Positions 23,433 through 34,400 are shown, counted from the stretch's first letter. The stretch is DNA of 64,000 nucleotides from Siphonodentalium dalli (GCA_032622095.1 CP136061.1:131758087-131822086), one strand, 5' to 3'. Translations and numbers: made by a program. Notes: generated from the sequence alone by a model not told the origin.

Positions 23433-23449
23433 GCACTGAAAGGGTTAAA

Positions 23450-24293
23450 TTTCATGAAGTGAAGACTCGGCTGTAAGCCTGTCATGTTTCTCCTCTGTGG
23501 TTGGGGTTAGTTCGAGGTGGAAAGTATCCACCAGTTGTAGTGTTGATCAATGAGAGACATTAGGCCAGTCACAGTGATAGTGTACAAGTTAGGTAGGCCC
23601 CTGCGAACATTTGAGATTCGATTCAATGTGAAATCATGCAAAAGGTTGGATTCGAAATAATAGCGGAGATCAGATACATTTTCGACCCTCTCGCATCGGG
23701 AGACTCATGCTACTCTCTAATATATATAAATGAAAAGACCTTAAAACATTGATCTCGTTTAACAGTAGGGAGATAATGACCTAAGTATCACTCATTAGGG
23801 CACAAATGTACACGTTTCTAATCCGATTTCATTTATACATTCAAATTTCCAGTAAAATAAGGTATAATCAGCCAAAATATGACAGGATAGGGCCATGATG
23901 AATTGACCAAAATTACTTGTTATGCACGCTTCTATAAACGCCGGTGATGAAAACAAATTGTTAATGTCGCTGAACATTTGATTATTTGGTTCGATTCCAT
24001 TCTCCATTCGATGTGAAATCTCCCCCCCCCCTCCCCCGATTCGATTCGACGAAAAAATTGTGATTCGCAGGAGCCTCAAGTTAGTCAAGGAATCAAGTAT
24101 AAACTCCAGGCCATCCAGGGACTGGTCTAACCACTTTAAGAATTTCTCGGTAATAGAGATACTCCCTGGCATTTATACTCGATTCCTTACCATTTAAAGT
24201 TCATATGTTACTATTTCATGTATTCATCTTCCTAATTTGATCCCAGGAACTGAAAAAACCAAGGTACATGTATAACAATACCTAATTTAAGGC
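23450..24293. other. No feature recognised
   Basis: Mixed sequence with a C-rich run near 24021-24035 and TCGATTCGA-like phrases. A 125-codon minus-strand frame at 23795-24172 crosses the C-rich run and has no recognisable domain. Confidence 0.4.
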
Positions 24294-24297
24294 TTTA

Positions 24298-24547
24298 CCC
24301 TTTCATGACTGGAGCTTCCTGAAAGTTTGAAAACCCTGTGCCAATGCATTCTCTTATATATGCGAGTCTCATAGGGACCCTCGCATATATAAGAGAGTAC
24401 ATTGGCCTAACAATATTTAACTTGACGTTGTAAGCCAGTATTTTTCTTATATATGCAAGGCTCCCTATGGGAGACTCCCATATATAAGAGAATGCACTGG
24501 CACATGATCTTTAATGCTGTGCCAGTGCTGCTCCTGTCATGAAAAGG
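24298..24547. mobile_element. piggyBac-like twin-hairpin MITE
   Basis: Starts CCCTTTCATGACTGGAGC and ends TCCTGTCATGAAAAGG. TTAA is intact on the right (24548-24551) and mutated to TTTA on the left. Two hairpins: CCAATGCATTCTCTTATATA with its complement around 24342-24405, and a second around 24436-24503. About 250 bp. Confidence 0.8.
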
Positions 24548-24551
24548 TTAA

Positions 24552-25002
24552 AGCACTGAGGTGTTTAGATGGCTGCGATGTGTCAGTTGGGTTGTTTCTG
24601 CTAATGTGTCAATGGATAATTCTATTTTCAATGCAACTCAAGCTCCAATATACATGTATACCAGTAGCTTATAAGACATGGAATATCATGCGTCATGATG
24701 TCATATAGTAGTTCTTGTTTTCTATCAATCAAAGATGGCGACTTAGTATGCAACGCAAAGGAAATTTAACTGTTTTTATGAGAATAAAGATTTAGGTGTT
24801 GGGATTTTACAGGTGACAGGTTTGTAAAAATTAATTTGATTTTTCAATATTGAATACACCAATAATGTTACAATCAGAAGCTTTGCGTTATAATTAAACA
24901 GACGTGTGTAAATGGCTCAACGGATCCAATGGACCAAAACAACAGACAAACGCAACACAGTCATCTAAATGCTACTTTAGTCTAAAGCTGTTGGCAAGTT
25001 AT
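24552..25002. other. 3' flank of the TMEM187-like gene
   Basis: Presumed 3' untranslated and downstream region of the minus-strand gene. An AATAAA string overlaps its stop codon on the minus strand. No clearer polyadenylation signal was seen further on, so the transcript end is unknown. Confidence 0.35.
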
Positions 25003-25854
25003 TTATTCTGCTTTGAGTTTCGGGTGTGTGTATTTATGCAAAGTAACAGACAATAGTATATGATTAGCATAATGAATCTGTCCAATATCACACAGCTTGG
25101 ACAGAAAATGTCCTGAAATCTTGTTGAAAACTGGGTGTACAGATGCAAGATGCAAATCCAAAAGCTTCAAAACAACAAACCCGATTGAGCAGAGAAGGGT
25201 AAGTATGAAATAAGGTCGAGCTCTTTGACATGGATATCTCTGGAGAAGGCTTATTGCTCCGAATAATACAAAAGCCATGTGAACGAATAAACAAGCTTCA
25301 AAAGCCCGATAGATAAATAACACTGAAAAATAACTCAGGACTGATATCGCCATGGTGATCCAGCATTTCGCAGGTCTGAATTCACTGATAATCGAGTTCT
25401 CCCAAACGAATGCCCAAGCAAAAAGTGGGAAAGTGTACCATTGATCAAGAACAGCAAATCTGTGAAGCTGAGACAGAATCCTCATAGCTTGCATGGGAGC
25501 GTAGATAATCGACATCATATTGAAGAAATAAAACATAAATCCATCAATTGGCTGTATTATTCCATCATTGACATTGTCTGTCGTAACAGCACACCAGTAC
25601 GCACCTACGAGAACATATCCAATATTCACAACAGTATTGGCAGGCATTTTAAACCACTTTGGTAGTATTGATGATTTTGATTTTCTGAGATTTGGTCCAG
25701 TACTATTCCAGTGTTCTGCATAATGGTGGAATCCCAATTCATTTTGAACTGAAGGAACTTTATCAAATACCCCTACGTATGTGATTATACATACAAACGC
25801 TGTCAGGAGTGTCACCTGCACAAGCGCTCGCATCATCATTTTGTATGCCGCCAT
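25003..25854 (-). CDS. TMEM187: TMEM187-family multi-pass membrane protein
   Basis: One uninterrupted 283-residue frame from ATG to TAA, slightly longer than the human protein (about 260). Family marks are MPANTVVNIGYVLVGAYW (residues 70-87) and SGHFLSKLCDIGQIHYANHI (247-266), which match my memory of TMEM187. Hydrophobic segments lie near residues 10-30, 72-90, 105-121, 139-156, 165-184, 188-204 and 214-233, so about seven membrane spans are likely. The family's molecular function is not established. A 3' splice site 80 bp upstream implies a non-coding 5' exon, as in the human gene, whose coding part is also one exon. The gene points away from HCFC1 at 49.6 kb, copying the human head-to-head order. 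The only other ORF here (25088-25294) is a shadow. Confidence 0.85.
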   Translation of the reverse strand: MAAYKMMMRALVQVTLLTAFVCIITYVGVFDKVPSVQNELGFHHYAEHWNSTGPNLRKSKSSILPKWFKMPANTVVNIGYVLVGAYWCAVTTDNVNDGIIQPIDGFMFYFFNMMSIIYAPMQAMRILSQLHRFAVLDQWYTFPLFAWAFVWENSIISEFRPAKCWITMAISVLSYFSVLFIYRAFEACLFVHMAFVLFGAISLLQRYPCQRARPYFILTLLCSIGFVVLKLLDLHLASVHPVFNKISGHFLSKLCDIGQIHYANHILLSVTLHKYTHPKLKAE

Positions 25855-25934
25855 ATCTATTCACTCCCTTGTTTGGCAGCAATGAACTTCAACACCAAAT
25901 CTTCATTACACAGTGATACATCTGCAGAATATAC
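25855..25934 (-). other. TMEM187: 5' untranslated part of TMEM187 coding exon
   Basis: On the minus strand TATACTTTTCAG precedes GTATATTCTGCAG, a good pyrimidine-rich tract and AG at 25936-25935. The exon would begin at 25934 and reach the ATG 80 bp later. A second AG at the end of TTCTGCAG, slightly inside, is an alternative acceptor. The partner donor was not identified. Confidence 0.6.
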
Positions 25935-25956
25935 CTGAAAAGTATAAAGGTATTAA

Positions 25957-26215
25957 GCCTTTCATGATGGGAGCTGCGCTGGTGCATCATTAAGAACCCT
26001 GTTCCAGTGCATTCTCTTATATATGCAAGTCTCCCATAGGGAGCCTCGCATATCTAAGAGAATGCACTGGCTTACAAGATCAAGGTAAATATTGTTAGGT
26101 CAATGCATTCTCTAATTGTATATATGCGAGGCACCCTATGGACAACTCGCATATATAAGATAATGCATTGGCACAGGGTTTTCGCAAAAATCAGGAAGCT
26201 CCAGTTATGATAGGC
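25957..26215. mobile_element. piggyBac-like twin-hairpin MITE beside a splice acceptor
   Basis: Starts GCCTTTCATGATGGGAGC and ends AAGCTCCAGTTATGATAGGC, with TTAA outside both ends (25953-25956 and 26216-26219). Two hairpins on the TGCATTCTCTTATATATGC theme lie at about 25998-26070 and 26100-26170. It ends only about 20 bp from the TMEM187 3' splice site, within the inferred 5' intron. Confidence 0.8.
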
Positions 26216-26219
26216 TTAA

Positions 26220-26825
26220 GTTAGTGTAAAGGTACAAGCAATGTTTAGAAATAATATTTTTTTCGAATTTTATTAGGCGTGAAGAGATGCTGCAATAAGC
26301 ATAATGGACCTTTCCACAGCTGTCAATCAAATTATTATTGGCACTGGCAGATATTTTCTACCAATCAACGACTGTCCCGGTCGCTTTCTGCATCGGAAAT
26401 TCTTTGTTCACCCTAATTTTGATATAGTACATACTTTCAGTGTTAAATTGCTTAGTTTCAAACAACTTTTTTGTTGTCAAATCATAATTTGAAATTTTGA
26501 TTTGTGCAATGATGTTGGAAATTCATCTGAATATAACACTATTTTTCATTTTGCTCGACACATATTTTCACAATTAAAGATGAAAAGAATGTATGTTCTT
26601 GGGTGTATTATAGCATAGTACATGTAGGTGAGCACTCTAGCAACCATAAGTTCATCCCGCTAATGAATTTGTGTGGAAACCTCCATTGTAAGACATTTGA
26701 CTTATATTTAGATTTTAGACCTATATACAGCAAGTGAGCAAGAAAATAATTCACCTTTCTGAAGATGCATTCAGGGTTCCAAACATTTCTTTAAGATAAA
26801 ATACATTAAAAGTAACCAAGCTATA
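26220..26825. other. No feature recognised
   Basis: AT-rich sequence. The phrase GGAAATTCATCTGAATATAA with the following CACTATTTTTCATTTTGC recurs near 27737, marking an old duplicated fragment. Confidence 0.4.
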
Positions 26826-26837
26826 ATTCAAGTTCAA

Positions 26838-26947
26838 TCCACATATCCCAAGAACAAAAATTTATCCCACCCTGATAAATAATTAAATCCTATAGGATTA
26901 ACTATTACTGGCGTGGGGTAAATTTTTGTTCTGTGGACCTGTGGTTT
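26838..26947. mobile_element. Short foldback element
   Basis: CCACATATCCCAAGAACAAA then AATTTATCCCAC pairs with GTGGGGTAAATTTTTGTTCT then GTGGACCTGTGG. Arms are about 32 bp around a 45-base AT-rich centre. Resembles a miniature inverted-repeat element. No second copy was seen in the window. Confidence 0.6.
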
Positions 26948-26949
26948 AA

Positions 26950-28335
26950 TCCTGTTATACTTTTGATTTTATTATAGTATTTGCCATTGTACCCCGACCT
27001 CTGATATTTTTGCATGTATCATTTACCATCATTTTAGGGAATGACTCTTTGAGTTTGTTTTGGACAAAATTGAAAGGCACGGTTTCTTTTATGTTGATCA
27101 TCAAAGACATGAAGTGTCGCTGCTGACGGAACACTGTCCAGTTCGATGGGACGCAATTGACCAGTGATAACTTCTCACTGTGGCACATGTAATACTAGAG
27201 TAATGATGCAACAAAATGGCTTCAATGATATACAAAACATAATTCGCGACAAGTCAACTCAGTAACTGAATAGATTCTAGATCATTCTAATACCCACATG
27301 GCCCATTTTATATGTCATATGGCTGCATATGGGCATAGAAACGAGAACTCTTAGAAGGGGTCCGACTAGTAGTCGATTACCTCTGGCGACTAGTCGATTC
27401 CTTAAAATCGCTAATCGTTTCAACACTAGCCATCGGAAACCAAATACAACCGGACTTGGACAAAACATTTCTTTTTATATTGATTGACGCCCCCCTTTTA
27501 AAAATTTTGTTTTACGGACACCCCCGGCTTAGTGGAAATCCTACATATACACTAGTCTGATGTACATTTCTGACTTTCTGCATACAGAAATGCCATGCAT
27601 TGTATACAGACTCAGATTCAGTTGTAACTTGTATAAAACATTAGCGGTCAGATGCTGGCAGCTCGTTTATATATACCCATGGGATATGCAAGATATGCGC
27701 TGCAAGGAAAACACACTCCATAGTTTGTATCGATAATTGGAAATTCATCTGATTATAACACCATTTATCATTTTGCATGACACTTATTTTCACAATGAAA
27801 GACGAAAAAAATGTATGTATCGAAAATTGGAAAAGCCTTAAGCTTTAAAATTCTAACAACTTTCCAACCAGACATCCCCCCTGAGGTTGGAAAATTGCCA
27901 ACTGATGGCCATTTCAGTCCAAAATTTGGACCAAAAGTAGGAAGATATGCAAATGTTGGTCTAAAAACAACAAATTCATCACTAATAAATAAAAACAAAC
28001 TACGAGAACAATTTCAACCTATTGTTAGTGCAAAATTTGCAACTAATGTTGTATCAACTAGCACCAAGAGAATACAGCACCAGCGTTTAAAGCACAAGTG
28101 TCATTAATCAGCTACAAATGGTTATGAGGTCGTCAACAACAACAACAACCTCATTTACCTAAAAGTTAGTAAAACTCATAGGATCATTGTATTGTATAAA
28201 CTTCCACTTGGTAAGAGAACCACCATGGCATTATTCCTGAAGACACTGACTGAGGACATATTTTATTGAGTAATTCAAAAAGTATTAAATGCAAAGTAAT
28301 TGAATTATACAAGACATTTTGTGAAGTAAGGCATT
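26950..28335. other. No gene recognised
   Basis: AT-rich sequence. A 98-codon plus frame at 27811-28107 and its antisense frame are lysine- and asparagine-rich and show no domain. The phrase AATTCATCTGATTATAACAC near 27741 repeats sequence at 26520. Confidence 0.4.
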
Positions 28336-28339
28336 AATT

Positions 28340-28773
28340 TGCATTAATACAATTTATATTGGATGCTTAAAGCAATTAATTGCGCTTAAGTTCCATTAAA
28401 TGCGCTTAAGCACAATTGATTCTGCTTAAGCGCAAATGTAATCCAATTGTTCTTAAGCACAATTAAATTAACATTATGTGGGCAGAATTGCGCTTAAGCA
28501 CAATTAAATACTCTAATTTCAACTGCGCTTAAGCACAATTTGAGTAGAGATTTAAGTAATTGCACTTAGGCTCAAATGGATTGCACTTAAGCGCAAATGT
28601 ATTATGCTCAAGTCCAATTATTAATAAATGTGAGAACAGCCTCCCATAAAATTACATGTAATGCGAAAAAAGGATGCATTACAAATTACTTTTCATTACT
28701 TGAGAAAAAGTAAATGCAATTCCATTACACATTACCTGATTACCATTTTACCATTAATTACCCCATCCCTGGA
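28340..28773. repeat. CTTAAG-centred palindrome array with hAT-like terminus
   Basis: About nine degenerate copies of the palindrome TTGCGCTTAAGCGCAA occur between 28388 and 28615, spaced 15-40 bp apart. After a shared tail (AATAAATGTGAGAACAGCCT) the block ends in sequence whose complement begins CAGGGATGGGGTAATTAATG, like a hAT terminus. No matching left terminus was seen. A sister array is at 42397-42625. Confidence 0.7.
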
Positions 28774-29089
28774 CTGAACTTGGTCTTGACATTGAAGTTC
28801 AGACCTTGTGTTTTTTACTCCCATTCCTAATTCACAGTGAACTCAGAAAGTACTACTAGTACATCATTCAACACTCAGTATGAATGTAATGAGATTATGA
28901 CTATTGAGTTCGCTGTGAATTACCCCACTCCCACTCGACAGGGCTAGCACATTCTATATATAGATTATAGCTACTATTATAGCTATAATTATAGCTACCA
29001 CGAACTGATATTTTTCCGATTTCCTCTAACAATATGGATCGGTGCATGAAATTCGGAAAACAAATTTATGACTCCCATCTAGTGGTCAC
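28774..29089. other. No feature recognised
   Basis: Contains a local AT palindrome at about 28968-28998 built from ATAGCTATAATTATAGCTA. Otherwise unremarkable. Confidence 0.45.
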
Positions 29090-29215
29090 CCAATAGATCC
29101 ATGTGAAGTTTGGTGGCGATCGGATGAGGGATGTTATCTGTAGGGTGTGCCAAAGGATTTAGTCATGCAAAGAGTAAAATCCAAGATAGCTGCCAGCAGC
29201 CATGTTTTACATAAA
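29090..29215 (-). mobile_element. Fragment of TTGAGCTATTGCCATGG-family repeat
   Basis: GAAGTTTGGTGGCGATCGGA, GATTTAGTCATGCAAAGAGT and AGCTGCCAGCAGCCATGTTT match units of the repeat at 59028 (complement) and 33070-33660. Confidence 0.6.
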
Positions 29216-30400
29216 CAAGACAGTCAATGACTGTGGGGTCGCTCACCAGACTGCAAATACTGATAAGACTGGGACTCTGGAGACCACAACAGTCAGAACT
29301 TTTCATAATCACTTTAAAAGAAGTAGATATCTAAAGAGTTAAATCTAAAACAAAAAATTTGGAGTTATGTCCCTGGCCCCGCCCACATTTGACCCAGAGC
29401 CTGATTTGAACAAATCTGAACCCCAGTCACCCAAGGATCCTTCATACCAAATATGAACCCATATAGCCTGATGGTATTTGAGAAGAAGTCACTTTAAGAA
29501 TACTATGGAGGGAAAGAGTTATGGCCCTGGCTTCGCAACTATTTCAAGTGAACTCATTTGAACAAATCTGAATGTGAGTCACCTAGGGAACATCCACACC
29601 AAATATGAAACCATTCGGTCTTATTGTTCTGAAGATGTTTAAAAGAATTACTATGGTGGGAAAGAGTTATGGCCCTGGCTTCGCAACTATTTGACCCAGT
29701 GACCTCATTTGAACAAATCTGAATGAGAATCACCTAGGGAACATCCACACCAAATATGAACCCATTTGGTCTTATGGTTCCAGAGGAGAAGATGTTCAAA
29801 TAATTGTTGTCGGACGGATGGATGGACAGACGATGGACGGACGAGGAGTGATGACTATAGCTCCGCCGGAGCACAGGTAGGGTGGCTGGTTGATAATTAA
29901 ATCTCTTATCTCCGCCCCTATTTGAACAAACGTGAATCCCCATCTATGAGATCCATTCATTTGGTAATTTCAGAGATTAGATTTTAAGAGTTGAACTGAA
30001 CTGATTTTCCTAAAATGACCCCAAATCTGAAAAAATTCTAAACCCCAGTCACCGAAGGACCATCCATACCAAACATAAACTAAATAGTCCAGATGGTTCT
30101 TGAGAAGAAATTGTTTTAAGAATTACTATGGAAGGAAAGAGTTATGGCCCTGACTTCTCACCTATTTGACCTGATGAACTCATTTGAACAAATCTGAATG
30201 TGAGTCACCTGGGGGACATCCACACCTAAATATATAAACCCATTTGGTCTTTAATATGTATCTGGAGAAGAAAACAATTGATGGACGGATAGAGACATAA
30301 TGACAGATGGATGGATGGGAGAACAGTCTGACATAGAGACTGACAAATTCAATCCAATATACCCCCCAAGTTTTCTTCGCAAAATCAGGGTATAATGAGT
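29215..30400 (+). mobile_element. Repeat with CCAAATATGAACCCAT units, two adjoining copies
   Basis: Head: AAGACAGTCAATGACTGTGG. Then units of about 140-150 bp, each with AAAGAGTTATGGCCCTGGCT, CATTTGAACAAATCTGAATG and CACCTAGGGAACATCCACAC. Tail at about 29815-29880 has GGACGGACGAGGAGTGATGA and CTATAGCTCCGCCGGAGCAC. A second, more decayed copy runs 29880-30400. Other copies: 32565-33070 and, inverted, 54913-55480 and 56040-56720. Confidence 0.7.
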
Positions 30401-30442
30401 TCAACTGGATACTGGTGGTTAAGAACATAATATTCGAACAGA

Positions 30443-30866
30443 CAAGCCTGAACATAGTGTCTGACATTTGCAGAATGAGGTCCCCAAAGGGTGAATTTAA
30501 TGACACAATCCTGCAATGCGGGCTAGCATCACCAAATTCACCCTCTGGGGACCTCATTCTGTGTAGGCCTCAACTGCTATGGGAGACAAAGCATTAGATT
30601 GAAGTTCTCCAGTTAAAGTTGGTGATGTGCACCCATTGGGCACCTCAATTATGCATTTTATATTCACAAATTAGGGGATATAGAAACTAAACAGAAGGGC
30701 TAAAGTAAGTAAAAATGTCAATTTAAGTGCCTATATACTTCCCAGAAGATGAGGCCTAAGCAGAATGAGGACCCTGGCTAGTGTATTTGGTGATGCTAGA
30801 CTGCTGTGCAGGGTAGCATAACTAAATTCACCCTCTGGGGACCTCATTCTGCAAATGCCAGATAGA
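30443..30866 (+). mobile_element. CAAGCCTG-family hAT-like element, copy I
   Basis: Left arm CAAGCCTGAACATAGTGTCT, then CAGAATGAGGTCCCCAAAGG. Each end holds a short palindrome pairing GAGGTCCCCAGAGGGTGAAT with its complement around GATGCTAGC. The roughly 300-bp interior contains CACCCATTGGGCACCTCAAT. Right end decayed. Confidence 0.65.
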
Positions 30867-30971
30867 AGACAAATTTAATCCAATATATACCCCCCCCCCC
30901 CATTTTTCTTTGAATATTAGTCGTATGATTTCATCTGGGTAAGTGGTGATTAAAACAATAATATGAAATGG

Positions 30972-31528
30972 CCAAACCTGAATTTAGTATGTCTGACATT
31001 TGCAGAATTAGGCCCCAAAAATGTGGATTTAATGACAATATTCTGTAAGGCAGGCTAGCATCACCAAATTCATCCTCAATCTGATTAGGCCTCAATGGCC
31101 AATAAAACCAAGGAACAGATTGAAGTCCTACAGTTGAAGTTGGTGATACACACCCATTGAGCACCTCAATTATGCATTTTATCTTCTGCAAATTAGGGGG
31201 ACATTGAAACTGAACAGGTGGAAAAAAGTTACTAAATCAATGAAGTCCTACAGTTGAAGTTGGTGATACACACCCATTGAGCACCTCAATTATGCATTTT
31301 ATCTTCTGCAAATTAGGGGGACATTGAAACTGAACAGGTGGAAAAAGTGACTAAATCAAACTGTCAATTTGATACTTAGGATACTTCCCATAAGATGAGG
31401 ACTAAGCAGAATTAGGTCCCTGGCGGGTGTATTTGGTGATGCTAGCATGCTGTATGGGGTAGCAACACTAAATTCACCATCTGGGGACCTCACTATGTAA
31501 ATGTCAGACACACTATTTCCAGACTTGA
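30972..31528 (+). mobile_element. CAAGCCTG-family hAT-like element, copy II
   Basis: Same structure as copy I, lengthened by a 120-bp tandem duplication of interior sequence (31121-31359). The right end CAGACACACTATTTCCAGAC is the complement of the left-end motif. Confidence 0.65.
31121..31359 (+). repeat. Nearly identical 120-bp tandem duplication
   Basis: TGAAGTCCTACAGTTGAAGT starts both units (31121 and 31241), and they stay identical until the last 15 bases, which differ by a one-base indel and a substitution. It lies inside copy II of the hAT-like family and looks recent. Confidence 0.9.
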
Positions 31529-31559
31529 AGAAATCAAAGCCATTCACAGTATCATTGAA

Positions 31560-31912
31560 TGTCAGTCATCACCTAACAATGGAAGCACCAGTTTGTTGTT
31601 AAATTGCTACAGATATGTTTAGATTAGAATAATACATGTCATCTGGCCAGTTTATATAATTAATGACCTGTACCTTTACAGATATATATGCCTCTGTGGT
31701 GAGAAGAGGTATTAAATTGAGAGGTGATATGGCTTGGAAGGGATGTTGGTTGATGGCAGGGTTTGGCCTGGGCCATGTGGGAGGGGGTGGGTGGGGGAGG
31801 GTGGAATGTTTCCATAATTTCATAAAAGAGTAAAGTTTCATAACTATGCAGATGTTATATATAATGGTGTCACTTTTTTTCAAATTTTAAAACATGTTTT
31901 TTTTTTTAAATT
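31560..31912. other. No feature recognised
   Basis: Contains a G-rich stretch (GGGAGGGGGTGGGTGGGGGA near 31780-31800) that could form a quadruplex. No gene supported. Confidence 0.5.
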
Positions 31913-31914
31913 GT

Positions 31915-32062
31915 CCCAGAAGATGAGGCCTAAGCAGAATAAGGTAATTGAGGGTGTATTTGGTGATGCTAGCCTGCTGTGTGGGATAGCAACAATAAAT
32001 TCACCATCTGGGGACTTCATTCTGCAAATGTCAGACACACTATGTCCAGGCTTGGAGAAATG
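31915..32062 (+). mobile_element. CAAGCCTG-family element, right-end fragment
   Basis: AAGATGAGGCCTAAGCAGAA through GACTTCATTCTGCAAATGTC and CACTATGTCCAGGCTTG equals the right terminal 140 bp of copies I and II. Confidence 0.7.
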
Positions 32063-32560
32063 AACAATGGACTATTCCTTGTAGACTCTGGTAGAATAGT
32101 TGTTTAGCTAATGTCATGTCTTGTAATGACAGATGGTAAACTGGTCTGAAGCAAGCAGTCTGAAGCAAGAGTATCATGTGACCACACTATGATAAATTGG
32201 CTTTTTCAATAATACAGGCTTCAGTGTTCTCTTAAAAATTAATAGTGCATAGCAAAGAGGTGTGAATTATAAAGGGCCATAACTCTGTTAAAATATATCG
32301 GATCAAACCCATATTTTAACTTGATCTGTATATAAGTGTCAAAAATTCATATACCAAATTTGGTGTTGATCAGATGAAAAATGTTTGAGTAATCCTGTCT
32401 TGGATGAATTCTATATCAAAACAAGAGTGGAAGGGGTTAAATAAACAATACCAAAATCCATACAGATGAAGAACATGCTAAGAAAAATCTAGGTAAGAAA
32501 TATGAGGCTGTGATGTGTCCTAAACAAAAATTAAAGGTCAAAATGCAAAAATATTTTTTT
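32063..32560. repeat. Decayed repeat with GGGCCATAACTCTG motif
   Basis: AAAGGGCCATAACTCTGTTA, ATATACCAAATTTGGTGTTG and TCAGATGAAAAATG belong to the loose family also seen at 14.6-15.1 kb. Boundaries not determinable. Confidence 0.45.
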
Positions 32561-32564
32561 TGGT

Positions 32565-33070
32565 TTTTAAAGTTATGTCCCTAGCTCTGCCCCTATTTGA
32601 CCCAGTGACCCCATTTGAACAAATCTGAACCCCAGTCACCCAAAGTCAAAATATTTTTTTAGAAGAAGTCATTGTAAGAATTACTATGAGTTATGGCCCT
32701 GTTTTCTCAACTAATTGACCGGGTGACCTCATTTGAACAAATCTGAACACCAGTCACCCAAGGACCCTCCATACGAAATATTAGCTAAATCGGCCCAATG
32801 GTTCTGAACAAGAAGTCGTTGTAAGAATTACTATGGAGGAATAGAGTTATGGCCCTGGCTTCGCAACTATTTGACCCAGTGACCTCATTTGAACAAATTT
32901 GAATGAGAGTCACCTAGGGAACATCCAAACCAAATATGAACCAATTCGGTATGATGGTTTCAGAGGAGATGTTTAAAAAAAAGTTTGACGGACGGACGGA
33001 CAGACGGACGGACAGACGGACGAGGAGTGATGACTATAGCTCCACCGGAGACTTCGTCTCAGGTGAGCTA
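32565..33070 (+). mobile_element. CCAAATATGAACC repeat with GTGAGCTAAAAA end
   Basis: Three units with GTTATGGCCCTGGCTTCGCA and GAACAAATCTGAACCCCAGT. Then the tail GGACGGACAGACGGACGGAC (about 32990-33025), CTCCACCGGAGACTTCGTCT and the end CAGGTGAGCTAAAAATC. This is the most complete 3' end of the family in the window. Confidence 0.7.
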
Positions 33071-33665
33071 AAAATCTTTCAAATTTGATAGTCTCATCTG
33101 GAGGTGATCCTAATCATGTCTGTAAATTTACATAACATTTCTTCGATATATGCGGACTGCAGGGTGTGCCGATGAATTTAAATTTGAAATCCAAGACGGC
33201 TGCTGGAGGCCATGCTTTTTAATGAATTTCAGAAATAATTCATGGCTCCCATCTAGAGGTCACCCTGAAGATCCATATGAAGTTTGGTGATGATCGGATG
33301 AGGGATGTGGCCTGTAGGGTGTGCCGAAGGATTTAGTCTTGCAAAGATTAAAATTCAAGATGGCTGCTGGCGGCCATATTTTTCGTCTAAAATAGCAAAA
33401 ATTTGATAGCTAGAGGTGATCCTAAACATGCCTGTAAAATTTCAAAACATATCTCCTATAAATGAGGGCTGCAGGGTTTGCCGATGGATTCAAATTGGAA
33501 ATTCAAAATGGCTGCCAGTGGCCATGTTTTTAACGAATTTCAGAAAAAATTTATGGCTCCAATCTAAAGGTCACCCCGAAGATCCATATGAAGTTTGGTG
33601 ATGATTGGATGAGGGATGCGGCCTGTGCCCTGTAGGGTGAGTCAAAGGAAATGGTTAATGCACAG
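33070..33665 (-). mobile_element. TTGAGCTATTGCCATGG-family repeat, inverted copy
   Basis: Alternating units with GAAGATCCATATGAAGTTTG, CTGTAGGGTGTGCCGAAGGA, and CAAGATGGCTGCTGGCGGCC or GGCTGCCAGTGGCCATG. It abuts the GTGAGCTAAAAA end of the previous repeat. Fainter than the copy at 59 kb. Confidence 0.6.
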
Positions 33666-33747
33666 GTGACAGAAGCCAATAGCTCAAGCTTGACTTTGTC
33701 AATGACAGTTACGAATAGGTAGATATCTGTATATTTCAGTGCAGGAA

Positions 33748-34400
33748 CCAACAAGAGATGGACTGTTGTCCGGTGCATACCCCCGTGTGGCATATGTCCT
33801 AGTGTGGGCATAGTAATACCTATGTCAGACTGATATACTCAGACACATGGACCCAAAAATCAGCATTTTGATATAAACAAAGATGAACAACTATAGAATG
33901 AAAAACATAAACAAAACGATTGAACACGCCATTGAATGTCCTCATAGTGAACATCCATAACAAATTTCATTGAGATCCAAGCATTCGTTGCATTACAATT
34001 CAAGTTATCGCCTGAACAGACATTGGACAGACGAAAAGCCAACATTTCCAGAAAAACAAAGATGAACAACTCTAGAATGGAAAACATGAACAAAAGGATT
34101 GAACCATCTATTGAATGTCCTCATAGTAGTGAACTTCCATACCAAATTTCATTGAAATCCAAGCATTACATCGGATGGATGAAAAAGCCAACATTTCCAG
34201 ATAAACAAAGATGAATAACTCTAGAATCATTGAATGGAAAACCCGAACAAAACGATTGAACCACCTCTTGTATGTCCTCACAGTAGTGAACATCCACACC
34301 AAATTACTGTTTGATCTGAGGACTAATGTTCAAGTTATGACATGAACAGACATCAGATGGACGGATGAACAGATGGGGGGAGGGGTCTTTATTCAGTGAT
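33748..34400 (+). repeat. CAAGAGATGGACTGTTGTCC repeat, second copy
   Basis: Head shared with 21185, followed by three units containing AAAGATGAACAACTCTAGAA, AACAAAACGATTGAACCACC, TTGAATGTCCTCATAGTAGT and AGCCAACATTTCCAGATAAA. Unit length is about 150-170 bp. The small frames on both strands are products of the repetition. Confidence 0.6.

Larger units (their letters stand above)
22446..23444. mobile_element. piggyBac-like MITE carrying a nested hAT-like element
   Basis: Starts CCCTTTCAGTGCCAA and ends TTGGCACTGAAAGGG, with TTAA outside both ends (22442-22445 and 23445-23448). Its own sequence is interrupted after 16 bp by the hAT-like element at 22462-23310. The remaining right part (23314-23432) is a hairpin with about 55-bp nearly perfect arms. 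Confidence 0.8.

Noticed and set aside
23995-24010. GGTTCGATTCC as a tRNA T-arm
   Set aside because: No acceptor or anticodon stem can be folded around it.
23795-24172. 125-codon minus-strand frame
   Set aside because: Crosses a poly-C run giving poly-glycine, has no recognisable domain and no splice context.
25088-25294. 68-codon minus-strand frame inside TMEM187
   Set aside because: Shadow frame of the real 283-residue reading frame.
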